A stretch of 64,000 nucleotides of DNA from Erythroxylum novogranatense. Taxonomy: Eukaryota; Streptophyta; Magnoliopsida; Malpighiales; Erythroxylaceae. Below the pieces are notes generated by a model that made no database searches, had not been told where the DNA came from, and saw only the letters and a list, made by a program, of their open reading frames with translations. Positions 25,217 to 37,515 of the stretch are shown here, piece by piece. The stretch lies in assembly GCA_029891385.1 (NCBI GenBank), contig CM057233.1, positions 56,250,063 to 56,314,062 of the forward strand. Reading direction: 5' to 3'. Position 1 is the first letter of the stretch, and every line of letters starts with the position of its first letter. A program made the translations under genes and the position numbers.

Positions 25217-26759
25217 TGATAAGTGCATATTTGTCCAATATTTATGTTTTAATTATTCCCTTTTGCTTCTCTTGATTGATTCAATTATTGGGATTTAACT
25301 TGATTTTATGTTTCCTTGTAGGAAATTGTAACTTCTACATGAGGTTGGAAATTAAGAGGAAAACAATAATTAATTGCTTAACAAAGACAAGAAGCAACAC
25401 TGGAAACGCTAGCAATTATGAGACAGCGATATTTGGGCGTTTGAAATTAAAATTATGGAGAGCAAATCAACAATCCAGGGGAGTCACGCATAAGGTCACA
25501 TGTGGGGGGCAAACAAATGAAATAGAAGCAGCTCACGTGACTAATGAAGAGAGAAAATTAAAAAGAAAGGCAATCAGCAACAGAGGATCACGCACAAGGG
25601 TTTTAACGCAAATAAGAAGACAACAGCGTGGATTCAATTGTAATGGGCCTAAGCACTAATTGTTTAAGTGTCATGGGGCCCACTTTTTATTAAAAACCTA
25701 GGAAGTGGGATTTAAAAGGGAGATGACGGCAACACTAGAGGGGACTCTTGTCTTGGATTAAAATAATACTGACAATGATTTATACCACCGCTAGCCGCCA
25801 GGGAGCAACATCCAGGATCAATTTCCAGATTTCTGCTTTATTATTTTTTTTATTTTTCTTTCCTTTGTTATGGAGACTATGTTAATTAAGAATTCAGTTA
25901 GGTTTAATTCCATTATGAGTAGCTAAGTTATTTTTAGTCGGGGAATTCCAATTGTTATGCTGTGACTCGTGAGACCTTGATTGTTCCTAATATTTGGTTT
26001 ATAATATTCGTACTGTTTCTGAATTACTGTCATTGTTTATTAATTGATTCTGCGATTGAGGCCTGATTGTAGAATTAGTTAATTTACATATCGCCAACTG
26101 ATTTACTTGGTGGAGTCTAACTGGGTGATTGGTGTTTGTGACAATTGGCACTAGGGCATAGTACTTGTCTGATTTTGTGTGGAGGAACTTGCGATCTAAC
26201 TAGATGAAGCATGAGTCTGTGCATAGTCAGTTAGGGTTAGTGTTTCTTTAGAGTTTATTGCTGTTAACTAATTGAATCTCGGAGAGAGTCTCGAAGGGGT
26301 TATTAATTAATTAGGGAATAGTTCAAAGAAGTTTCTGCGACTATTCTAAAATTAAGAAGAAACGAGGGAGCCAGAGGTAGTTGGTAACCATAGCTAACCT
26401 ATTATTAAACCAAAGAAAATATTTGAGTCGATGATCGAGGTCTATGCATAATAATTAGGAATTTCCTGACTAGTTGTCGTTATTTGAGTTAATTAATTTT
26501 ATCTGTGTTCTTTGCTAGTTTAATCATAGTTGTTATTTTATTTGATATCAATTGCGTTAATCATTTATTAGTGGTTAGATTAATTAGTAGTTTTAGCAGA
26601 AAACTCAAAACCCCCCATTTTAATTATTTTCATTCTTTCTTTAGCATTTAAATAGAATAAATTATTCCATTCTCTGTGGACCGACCCCATTTACCACTGT
26701 GCGCAATTTATTTTCTTTTGGGGTTTGGGATTTATTTTTGGTGGATTCGACACCCATCA
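25217..26759 (+). mobile_element. S1: solo LTR of TGATAAGTGC type, 1543 bp, TSD GTCAC
   Basis: It starts TGATAAGTGCATATTTGT and ends TTCGACACCCATCA. GTCAC occurs on both sides (25212-25216 and 26760-26764), interrupting the E1 minisatellite. The ends resemble those of plant Tat/Ogre-type Gypsy LTRs; that assignment is tentative. The 127-codon open frame at 25276-25659 starts in the LTR leader, has no recognisable domain and is probably chance. Confidence 0.9.
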
Positions 26760-28203
26760 GTCACTGTCCCATGTAGGGCTCATTGATAGCTGTCCCATAT
26801 AGGGCTCATTAATCGTTGAGCTTGTAGCTCTGATCGGTGGCTACTCTAGTCACAACAGCCATTATATGACATGCATTCATGAAATGAAATGCATCACTCA
26901 CAATTTCGTAAACCCATTTATTCCCATATCATCGGACCTTAGTCCGGCATTTAACCTTAGTGTTGAGAATTCAACCGTCATTCATATGCATTGAAATGTA
27001 TCACTCATAATTGCATGCTCTTGTTCTCTCATATTCGCTTATTAGCGGACCGTAGTCCGATATGTAACAGATAGTTGAGAAATCACACTTTCACTTGCAT
27101 GCAATTTACACATTCAGGAAACACATAGCAATCACTCAATACGTTTAGTTCTTCCAATTCACAAATAAATAGCACTTCAATATCCATGTCAATCGTCACA
27201 ATCATCGGACCTCTTGTCTGAAAACCAACATATTCAATCACATTTACACAATCATCCAATAGTCAAATAATACAAGAATTGAATTAACAAACAATAAAGT
27301 ATGACCATCTAGGTCTACTCATAGTACGCTCCAGATTAGCAGTTGCTTCCAAATTCAAGAAACGCCTATCTGTGGACTTGTGACCTGCACAACCCATTTA
27401 TGCAATACGTTGGACACACATTAATAATGTTGCACCATTATAAGCATTTATTCATGCGCATATATGTACGATGCATGTTCATGATAATCCCGGGTATTTT
27501 TCCAACACGCACTTTCGGGTCTACTATTCAAGTTCAATAAGAAAGTGAAACTGATGAAATTTGGCCATACCCTTTTCTAGACATGTGTTCCCCTATGTCT
27601 TATGAATCCATTGACACTAAGATCACTCAATTTGGTTCAGTAGATTGGGAGATATACCTCAAACATTGGAGGATTGTTCTAAGTTTAGTAAACCCAATTC
27701 CATCTAGAATTGGAACATCTTAGGAATTGAAGAAAATTTTAGTTTCTTCATATGATTTGTAGCCCTATATCTTAACTTTACTCCAAAACAAGACCCATCT
27801 CATTTGGAATCCTCTAGGTCTAGATATAAGCAGAACATTGAAGTATGATTAGTAAAACTACTCTCATTGACACTTTTCCGACGGACCATCAAATTTTCTT
27901 TTAGTCAATCGCTTTCAATTCAACTCCAATTAATACAAATTTTTGTGGAGATGTAGGAAGATGTGTTAAGAACCCATTGCCAGAAGAACCAAGTCATTTG
28001 GAGGTCTAAATAAGGAGTTATGGTCGAAAGAAGAAACCATGATCAAAACTTTTCTCAAATGTAACATACTTTGGCGTAAACACTATAACTTTCATTTTAG
28101 TTATCTGATTGACTTAGTTCTTAGACCATTAGAACGTAGACATATAGGGCTACAACGTTCATGAAGACCACAATTTGAAATTTCGTCGTTTATGGGGTCA
28201 AAA

Positions 28204-28296
28204 CACACGGGCCATGTGAATTTACACGGTCAGGCCGTGTAACTTTCGGGTGAAATGTGTCCCCTTTGCCTGGATTTACACGGGCAGACCGTGTAA
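28204..28296. repeat. Palindrome array TTACACGG...CCGTGTAA in the E1 3' LTR
   Basis: Inverted pairs TTACACGG/CCGTGTAA with a 5-bp loop lie at 28222-28242, and a one-base variant at 28276-28296. A further imperfect CACACGGGCCATGTG is at 28204-28218. The 5' LTR carries the same pair at 51252-51272 and 51306-51326. Confidence 0.85.
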
Positions 28297-30150
28297 CCTT
28301 CGGGTGAACTAAAATTTTCACCCCCAAAACTCCTCCAAAGGGTCCTAAACCCATTTTAACCTTCCATACACTCTTAAGCACTTCCAAATTCACCATTTCT
28401 AGCATAAAACAACTTAAACATTGATGTTATTTCATTTTATACCTTCTTCTCCCTAACTTTCTTTCCTTCCCCATCTCACACTTTAGTCCTAAATACCAAA
28501 CTTCCTACTCACAATTCATCATGTCCAAGTTGGTGAATACACACATAAACACCTCAAATTGAGTTCCAAATTATTCCTACTCAATTCATATTCCCTAATG
28601 GCTTATACACATCCATAATGAAACACAATCATACACATTCATCCACAATACATTCATGTCAAGATTTGAACCTTTTAAAGACAAAATTAAATGTCATTAT
28701 CTTCATAAGGAATGTAGACAAACACTTCTAGTTTAAGCCAAACCAAACATCACCTCAATTTTTCAACTATAGGGAGAGTTATAGTCAATACATTTAAGCA
28801 TACTCAAAGAAAAGTTCTAGATTTTCAAACATTTTATTCTCTCTTATACCTAGATCATCACCTCCATTCCTTCTCCCATCATTCACTACTCAATTCATCT
28901 CAAGATAGCACTCACGCACAATTCATGATCTCCAATCATCACAAGTCAAAAAATAGGGCATATACATATATATCTATTCATAATCAAGTTTACACTCATC
29001 CATTCATCTAGCATCACAAAACCAATCCCAAACACTTGCACCATTTCAAAATCAATCCAAAACCTATTCACTCACATCATATCCTTGGACATAAGTACAC
29101 AATTTTTTAACACACATACACCCCATTATCCATCATGTTCTATACTCATCTTTAATTACAAATTTCACTTCCAATCATCTTAAATCTTTCTACTTACATT
29201 CATTAGGTTTTACATCATCAAGCATCAATCATGCATCAATGAACAACCAAATTACATACCCACCTACACTAACCTAGTTCTCACACAATTTAATGCATAG
29301 ACATCATAATTCATGCATTTAACAACAAAATAAGGTAAAAACATAATTCTTACCTAATCAAGCTTCAAATCTTCCCAATCTTCCAACTTATCATAACTTC
29401 TTAATTTCTCCTCACTATACACAATCATCACCAAAGCAAACTTAAATACATGAAGGGAAGCACTTAAGGTAGGAGAAAAGAGTAGTAAGTTGGCTAGAAA
29501 AAAATGGAAAAAAATCAAAGAAGGAGAAGGTGATAATGATTTTCGGATGAGAAGTACCAACACCCTTTTTTTTCAAGTGATTTATTGGCTTTTTGGAGGA
29601 AGAATCGTGAAGGGAGGAGGAGAGTAAGATAAGGGCATTAAATATATTAGACACTTGTCTTTTAAGAAGGGAAAAAGACAAAAATCATTTAATAAAAAAC
29701 CCTTAATCCAATCCAATGGCTCCAATTAATCCATCCAAAGGCTCTCATTTAATCTAAAATTATTTATCTGGGCGGTAATTTTCAGAACTGAAAACCAATC
29801 AGTCTGCCATTTGGCGATTTTTTCGGTTCGGAAATTCTCCCCGAAAATTTCCAAAAAAATTTCCTAAAATTCTCCAAAATTACTAAACCACTAATTTCAC
29901 TTTCCAAATAAATTTTTAAGATCAATAACCCAAAATTCTCAAAACAGTCACATTTATTACCAATGATACCGGGAATGTCAATGAATGCATGTACAATTAT
30001 TGTTATATGCAAAGATTCACTGTGTATATGCATGTGCACCTTATGTAATGCATGAGCATGAGATGTGTTATCCCATTTTCTCCTATTGATCTTACATGTA
30101 TCAAATCGTTAGGGTTCTAACCCTTTGGATGGAAACGGGATGTTACAATT

Positions 30151-30162
30151 CTCCCCTCCTTA
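30151..30162 (-). promoter_or_regulatory. Polypurine tract of E1
   Basis: CTCCCCTCCTTA reads TAAGGAGGGGAG on the minus strand, immediately upstream of the 3' LTR. Confidence 0.88.
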
Positions 30163-33100
30163 AAAAAATTTCGTCCTCGAAATTAATATCTGATTAAGCA
30201 ATAAGGCAGGGGCACTATTATCTCATCTACTTCTCCATTTCCTATATCACTTCACCACTCGAATACTTTCTTTTGAGACCATAGTTGATAGATTCAAGAG
30301 GTTTATCAATCCCTTGTTTAACTATCACACTTAATTATTTCCTTGGTAAGTTATTTTCACTTCTAGTTTCAATATCTTCTTAACCAAATCCATGTAATAC
30401 TGTGTGAATCCAAAACATCTGTTATGCTTTATATTGACTCATATAATTTCATGGTCCTATTCTCCCCATAGGTTCATATTGACCAATTTATGTCCAACTT
30501 TATTTTCCTCTATTGACACCTTTATCCCCATCTAAGTGCATCTTGGAAAAGGTGATACACTCAAAGACAAGTCGTCTTTTCACTTCTCATCGATATTAAT
30601 ACACTTAACTCTTATATCTATCTCATGATATCCCATAACCTCAATGTTGATCCACTTAACTCATTCTTCATTATCTTGAATCACTTAACCTCTAGTACCG
30701 ATTCATTTCGCTCATCAATATTCTCTCAAAACAATTATGACCTTCAACCATTTTTATACCCTCTTCATTTCAATGTAGGGACAAATAACTCCCTTTTTGT
30801 TAGATGACCCCTTATACACTCTTCTAATGGTATCGTCAATATCATATTTGATATGCTTGCAGTCAATTTGAACTAAACAATAATCTCATGATCCTATAAT
30901 CTTTCAAAATATAAACTGTACATTTATTCCAACGGTCAAAACTATTGGCCCTCAATTGCTCTTTCGATGTACTCTTACTAGGACATATAGCTTTGTTTGT
31001 TTCTTGTGTTTTCTCTAACAGTCTCTTTATTAGGTATTACGCCTACTTTTTAAGGCAATCATAAATCTCATTTACTCAAAAGTTGGGGATCCGTTTTCAA
31101 TTCCTCGATTAAGTTCGCCATTTCTAAACCCTCAATTTGGGGCTTTGTCAAATCCTTTTATACACAACTGAGTTTACATCCGATAGCTAATAATACTTTC
31201 TTTTTGCCCCTTGTAGTACGACATTCTACACTCATTAATACACTCGATTTGGTAATCTTAGCGTCCAAATTTGATACTCTGCTATTGAATTGTCTAGTCA
31301 ATGTATTAATTGACAACACTAGCTTAATTGGGGAATACTCATTTGCACAATTCCTTTCAATCCTTTCCAACTCACTAATTACATCAATCTTTACTGATCT
31401 GCATATTCATAAATATATCTCCCAAAATATTTCTGTACAAAGAATGTCTCCCAACTTTCAAACCAATTAGTAAATTTCCAGTTAAATATCCAATTTCAGC
31501 TCATGAGGCTCTAATTTTCCCTAGTTACAAACATCCCTTTATATAATTGCAACAGATTGCATCTCATTCTTTAATGGGAAACTTCGTGATACATAGTAAA
31601 ATCTCCAAATCAAAGCTGTATCATTCCTCAAAATTTCTTTTTTTACCTTCCTCATTGACACCGCTTACATAATATTCCGCAAATAGTCAAATTTTCATCT
31701 CATTTTTTAAAACACTTTCACACTGCCATCTATGTTCGGAGGCACTAATTGATACAATTTTGTTTGGATCATTTGAACCTCCAATAACATAATACTGTCG
31801 GGGACATTGTTAACTCCAACAAATCTAACCGAAGTCTTTTTCTGCCCATAATTTTTTTTAATACTTGGTTAAGTCACTAATTCCCCAGTGCAGTAATATT
31901 ATCACACGTTATTTTCAATTTCCCAACTAACTCCCTTTCTTGACTGATTTCCTCATTTCATTCGATTTCCTGTGATTTCTCATTGACTTCTTCTGATGTT
32001 TGTTCATTCATGTCAGTTTCTCAAGACATTTCCCCTTTTTAGGAAACATAACTTCCTGTGTTGGTAACACATTCATCATATATAATGTATATTCCCAAAC
32101 ATATTGACACAGAGTATAATATGGACCTAAGTTCCTCTTAAATTAGCAAGGTGTCCCTTTGAATCCACAAATCCACTTACATAGTTGGTACTCTACATAA
32201 TCACATGCATGCACTCTCTATAACATTTTTCTAACTCTTATGCTTGAATCTTCACTAGGAATGTAACTCCAACATTCACTTTTGACTCATTTAATCCTTC
32301 ATTGATTTCTGACCCTATCTCAGTGATTTCTTGGTACTATCATTGATGTTATTCATAAAATCCTTGTTAGTCAGCTACTTCCCATGATTATTTATCAATC
32401 ATTCTTAGTACCTCAAGAAACATCAATTTCAACATTTCATAATATCTTAATAAGATCAATTGGTATCATAGTTTTTATAATTAGAACATCCTTATAAGAA
32501 GGCTCAATAAGGCACTAAGCAAAGTACCTTGGCATATGCCCCATTAATTAACCAATTAATCACAGTTGCTAGTGATCCTTGAATCCAAATTGATTACAGA
32601 TAACACTTCTATCTTTGTTCTTGCCTACAATTGGGGTACCTCAATACGATCGTGACATAAACCTAGTTGTTGTAGACCACTATCGTACCCTGCACTTTAT
32701 TCCTCACCTTAACACACTTCTTACCATCAATTCTACTCCACTTTTCAAGAATTTACTTCTTTTAATACTAAATCATTACCTAATAATTGGTTAGTGCATT
32801 CGATCATCTCATTTCATTCCTCATCCTTTCCTTCATCATATTCATACATAAAGTCCAAACTTATGCGCATCTCTCACTTTTTTCGTACTATACATCATTC
32901 ATCGCCTATTTTCTTTCCTTCATTTTAATCTCATTTGCCTATTGTCCATCATTTCATCATCTATATGTATATCCTCAATCCCTTCAGTATTATAGATGTA
33001 GAATCATCAAGGAATTTAATCTCAGTATCACAGACATATTATTACGCTAAATCCGACCTTCGTTTCAAATCCAAGTCTAACCATTCGCGGTCATAGAAAA

Positions 33101-33840
33101 TTTATTCCCTTTAACCGGGCTTATACACTTTAGTCTCATCATTTTCATAGATATTCTACTTAATCTGTACATTACCGAAATGTCTTGGTATATCTAGTGT
33201 CTCCAAATTCTCAAAGCAATCACTATGATAGCAATTCTAAACCATGCATAAAAATTAGCCTATGTGACTTTAATTGTCTCTAAGCATACAAAACCACTTT
33301 ATCTTGTTACAATAGATTGTTTCTTGATCTCCGATGTGAAACTTCACTATATACTACATAATTTTCACATCCAAATGGCATAATGAACTTTAAGGTTATA
33401 TTTTCCTCAATTTTTTTTCACATTCCTTCTTCGTACAGTTTACACATTTTCTTCAAACAATCCACAACAATGCGTTCATATTACGTTTACACTTGAGGAT
33501 ATATCCTCACAGTTGAATATTAACATCGTATCCCATAATACATTCACCAATTAATAACATGTAATTTTATTAAATCTTTGTCCGTCATATCTCGTCGTAT
33601 ACAATTTCTCATTTCTCCATGTCCACAACCTCCGTTTTCTCACAATATAACATATCATCACTTTTCTCACTATATATTTCAGCTTAAACACTTAACACAT
33701 GCTCATGCGTGTGACTCATACTCATGCAACTCAAATTAGGGATCAGCTGCCGCCATCTGCTATGACATGACTTAAATGCATGTAAAATGCATGTAACTTG
33801 ACCCATATTTCAGAAACTGCTCATATACGATAGTACTTAT

Positions 33841-33854
33841 GGGCTCCGATACCA
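33841..33854 (-). promoter_or_regulatory. Primer-binding site of E1 (tRNA-Met type)
   Basis: On the minus strand this reads TGGTATCGGAGCCC, one base from the TGGTATCAGAGC site complementary to initiator tRNA-Met. It lies four bases from the 5' LTR end at 33859. Confidence 0.9.
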
Positions 33855-34565
33855 CATATGTAACACCCCACTCCCATTCCCACGCAACCCAAACTCGACA
33901 TCGATGGTGATATCTGAGTCCGTGCCCCGCGAGGGTAGCGTGCTAAAACACTCATTCAGTAATCGGTACTATTTTTAAAACAATATATGCAGAATTCAAT
34001 GCCTAATTTGGTCCTTATTCAATCATATACAATTTCATTATACACAATTTCCAATAGTCACTCGGGCCCATTTCACCAATACAAATATACACTTTATTAC
34101 ATAAATAAAGACATGCAATGCAGACGCGAACTGATCCCGACTTCTATCCTTCAATCCTGCAAATATACTCCCGTTGGCTTAACGGGGTATTCTTCTGATC
34201 CTGAAAAATAATTGCAAATTTTGGGTGAGTTTTACGAACTTAGTGAGTGACCATCATCGATGGCTCACTCATCACATATCACATAAGACATATATTTCAT
34301 AAGTCACATTTCATTACACATTTATTTTTTTCCAATATCACACATGTTCCTATTGTTTCACATTCAATCACTGAACCAATCTCACTTTATTTCCTATATC
34401 ACATTATTTCCCATATTCATATCATTTCATTAACAACCATATTGAATCACATAAACTTGTTTAGTTATTTCACATTCAATATCATTTAGTCATTTATGTC
34501 ATGCATACTCAATGTATATGAGACTCACTTTCCAATTGTTACTCTGTTGTGACCGAGTGCCTGAA

Positions 34566-34692
34566 CTGTCCCATATAGGGCTCATTGATAACTGTCCCAT
34601 GTAGGGCTCATTGATAACTATCCCATGTAGGGCTCATTGGTCACTGTCTCATGTAGGGCTCATTGAAAGCTGTCCCATATAGGGCTCATTAA
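34566..34692. repeat. Minisatellite of GTCCCATGTAGGGCTCATTG units in the E1 5' LTR
   Basis: About five copies with 25-30-bp spacing, each containing a GTAGGGCTCATTG core. They are followed by a GAGC/GCTC hairpin (TTGAGCTTGTAGCTCTGAT, about 34696-34714). The same array in the 3' LTR is split by S1. Confidence 0.85.
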
Positions 34693-34834
34693 TCGTTGAG
34701 CTTGTAGCTCTGATCGGTGGCTACTCTAGTCACAATAGCCATTATATGACATGCATTCATGAAATAAAATGCGTCACTCATAATTTCGTAAACCCATTCA
34801 TTCCCATAACATCGGACCTTCGTCCGACATTTAA

Positions 34835-35054
34835 CCTTAGTATTGAGAATTCAACCGTCATTCATATGCATTGAAATGCATCACTCATAATTGCATGCTC
34901 TTATTCACTCATATTCGCTTATCAGTGGACCGTAGTCTAGTATGCCTTAGTGTTGAGAATTCAACCGTCATTCATATGCATTGAAATGCATCCCTCATAA
35001 TTGCATGCTCTTATTCACTCATATTCGCTTATTAGTGGACCGTAGTCCAGTATG
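34835..35054. repeat. 110-bp tandem duplication in the E1 5' LTR
   Basis: CCTTAGT.TTGAGAATTC begins both copies (34835 and 34945), and each ends in a GTGGACCGTAGTC.AGTATG phrase. The 3' LTR has one copy only (from about 26955), so the duplication arose in this LTR after insertion, or during reverse transcription. Confidence 0.85.
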
Positions 35055-36003
35055 CAATATATAGTTAAGAAATCACACTTTCACTTGCATGCAATTTACA
35101 CATTCAGGAAACACATAACAATCCCTTAATACATTTAGTTCTTCCAATTCACAAACAAATAGCACTTCAATATCCAAGTCAATCGTCACAATCATCGGAC
35201 CTCCTGTCCGGAACCCAACATATTCAATCACATTTACACAATCATCCAATAGTCAAATAATACAAGAATTCAATTAACAAACAATAAAGTAAGATCATCT
35301 AGGTCTACTCACAGTACGCTCCAGATTAATAGTTGCTTCCAAATTCTGGAAACGCCTGTCTGCGAACTTGTGACCTGCACAACCCATTTATGCAATACGT
35401 TGCAGACACATTGTAACATCCCACCACCGATGGGAAGAATAAAATGGTAAAGTTGGATCTGATAGTGAGCGTGTAATCTACATGCCTATTTTGTCCTCTA
35501 TGCGATATGATTGGTACATTTGGTAAATGCATATGATTGTACTTGCATTCTTGACAATTCCCGGCATATGTGTCGATAAGTGGAATTTTAGTGAAAAATG
35601 TGAATTGGGTATTTGAAAATTAAAATTGGAGTGATTTATGCGAATTCGGCATAGAATTGCAAAGTGGGTACCAATGAGATTTTCGGTACTGTAAATGACT
35701 GTACAATTGACACTCCAATCAAAGACATGATTTAGAAATTTTGTTTTATCATGAGCTATTAAAATTTGGAAAGATTTATAAAAGTCAAGGTAAATGAATA
35801 GAGTGAATTGGAAATGGATTGATAGGAAAGTGAGTGATTCTGAAAGCATTGGATTTCCATTCAGTCTCTTAGAGTCTGAAATTCTAAATTGAAATAGAGA
35901 AGTTAAAAGAATTGGCATAAGGGCAATTTGGACCAGATTCTTAAGATTATAAGGCTTAAAGTTAAAGGAAGGGACAATATGAAATTTTCATAATTAGTAA
36001 GAG

Positions 36004-36010
36004 TATAAAA
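36004..36010 (+). promoter_or_regulatory. TATA box of E2
   Basis: TATAAAA is followed by AGGGG and a GA-rich leader of about 100 nt up to the GTAAGT at 36135, which fits a promoter plus a short first exon. Confidence 0.65.
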
Positions 36011-36392
36011 AGGGGAAATAGGGTTTGAAAATGGGAAAAAGGAGGAGAAACCGTAGAGGAAGAAGAGGAAGAGAAGAAGAAATGGTTTTTGGGTGAATCC
36101 ATGAAGAGTCAAAAGATTTGGGAAGCAAAATGAAGTAAGTTTTAGCTCCTTCCCTTCTGATTGATTGAATGATTCATATGTTTAGTGTTAAATGTTGTGG
36201 ATTGAGTGATTAATATGTATGGTTTTTAGGGTTTTCGACATTTGATAAGTTTTGGATTTTTGTAGATGATATGGGTTTGACATGAGTTGGAAAATGATGT
36301 ATGAGCGTTAAATTGGGATATAGATGAATTGTGTGATGAAAGATGAAGAAATTGTTTGAAAATCGTTGAGAAATCAGATTTCGGAGGACTTG

Positions 36393-36542
36393 CGGTGCTC
36401 GCACGTCGCGACATGTTCGTTGCATGGGAGTACGCTGCGGTGCACGTCGCGGCATAGGCACTCCGCGATGCATACTTGAGCCCTCGCCGCGACAAGCGTT
36501 TGGACTTCGCTGCGACGAGCTTCTTCACGCCGCGACGAGCTC
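36393..36542. repeat. GTCGCGAC-type palindrome array in E2
   Basis: Seven or so variants: CACGTCGCGACA near 36402, CACGTCGCGGCA near 36443, CTCCGCGATG, CGCCGCGACAAG, CGCTGCGACGAG and CGCCGCGACGAG. It lies about 260 bp after the donor-like site. Arg/Ser-rich frames such as 36226-36639 on the minus strand are translations of this array and its flanks, not genes. Confidence 0.85.
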
Positions 36543-37295
36543 CTGTTTCCAGACAAAGTATGTTTTGGGTTTTAAGCCATAACTTTTTGTACCGATGTTC
36601 AAATGAGAAAATTTCTGGTTTGTTATGAACTAGAGACAAGGGTCTATACGTTTATGAAATGGGTGGAGTGTTGAAACGGTCTCTTAAAGTTCCCAATTTT
36701 GGATGGAAGTTTAGTATAAAGTATGGTTTCTTCATAATGATAGTCCATATATGTTGGGCAATCATTTTTAGATTTCTGAAACAAATTGTATAATTTGAGG
36801 GTCTATCGAGTTCTGTTTTTGAGGAAAAGTTTAACGGGAATTGTTTTTATGGTCAGTGCCGGGAATGTCACGAAAGTGCATAGTACATATCATTAGATTG
36901 CTACATGTGCTTTATTGATGAAATGTACTATGTGTTAAAAACATGTGTTCTGATTTATGATAGAGGCACTTTTGGAAAGTCAGCCTCAGACAATTTAGAG
37001 ACTTCCAGGCGTTAGCACGAAAGCCAGGTGAGTGACCTAGACGATTCTCAAAGTATTAAATGTTATATTTCAGTGATTTAAATTTTATGAAGTAAAATGA
37101 TGAGATAATATTGAATGCGAACTCCGGATAGAAGGTCCGGAGTATTAAAGTGGTAGTATACAGAAACGTTATGCGAATGTGAAAGTGTAATTGTGTTTAT
37201 GATGTGAAAATCTGGAATAGATTGGAAATGATTGTGATATACTGATCAGAGCTACATGCTCGACTACTGAAAAAGATCCTCGAGCTCGAAAGGGA

Positions 37296-37515
37296 ATAGT
37301 GCATACCTAGAGGACTCTCCTATCCCTAAAACGCGTGAAAAGTAGTGCATACCCAGAGGGCTCTCCTACCCCTAAGACGCGTTCGCTGATTAATGAGCCC
37401 TTGACGGGACAGCTTCAGAGCGAAAAGCTCAACGATTGATGAGTTAGTGCATACCCAGAGGGCTCTCCTATCTCTTAGACGCATGGGAAGTAGTGCATAC
37501 CCAGAGGGCTCTCTT
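37296..37515. repeat. Minisatellite with CCCAGAGGGCTCTCCTA core in E2
   Basis: AGTGCATACC.AGAGG.CTCTC recurs four times (near 37298, 37343, 37447 and 37492), usually followed by CCCTAAGACGCG-like text. A GAGCTACATGCTC hairpin precedes it near 37248. E3 interrupts the last unit at 37516. Confidence 0.85.

Larger units (their letters stand above)
24405..30147 (-). mobile_element. 3' LTR of E1, interrupted by solo LTR S1
   Basis: Excluding S1 and its duplicated TSD, the LTR is about 4195 bp. Sense features on the minus strand: donor-like TTAG/GTAAG at 29354/29353, palindromes near 28204-28296, a predicted mini-exon 27384-27323, CGGAC/GTCCG hairpins near 26935-27060, a minisatellite (25110-25216 and 26761-26815), and an acceptor ending TTTTTCAG at 24748. 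The mini-exon donor here is changed from GT to AT at 27322-27321, while the 5' LTR keeps GT. Unrelated small open frames on both strands are not genes. Confidence 0.9.
30148..33858 (-). other. Non-coding internal domain of E1 (3711 bp)
   Basis: There is no open frame of meaningful length and no pol motif on either strand. At the PPT end it keeps ATTTCGTCCTCGAAAT (30168-30183), which reads as the end of a chromovirus polyprotein on the minus strand. Blocks shared with E3 and E4 include the PBS-proximal 150 bp (GCTGATCCCTAATTTGAGTT on the minus strand, near 33735-33752), a CATCTTGGAAAAGGTG partial palindrome (30539-30554), and a block near 33510-33545. It probably acts as cis RNA for packaging or replication with enzymes from another element; that is inference. 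Confidence 0.75.

Noticed and set aside
25276..25659. 127-codon open frame
   Set aside because: Sits wholly inside solo LTR S1 with no domain, so a chance frame is more likely.
35478..35918. Longest open frame of the window (146 codons, minus strand)
   Set aside because: It lies antisense to the promoter region of the E2 LTR, has low-complexity composition and no recognisable domain.
36226..36639. Arg/Ser-rich open frames on the minus strand; similar frames at 5205-5571
   Set aside because: Produced by translating the GTCGCGAC palindrome arrays. Different families give different frames and no conserved protein.
37296..37515. Regularly spaced repeats resembling a CRISPR array; also 25110-25216 and 53025-53265
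   Set aside because: Plant nuclear DNA, repeats are degenerate and spacers are not unique. These are LTR minisatellites.
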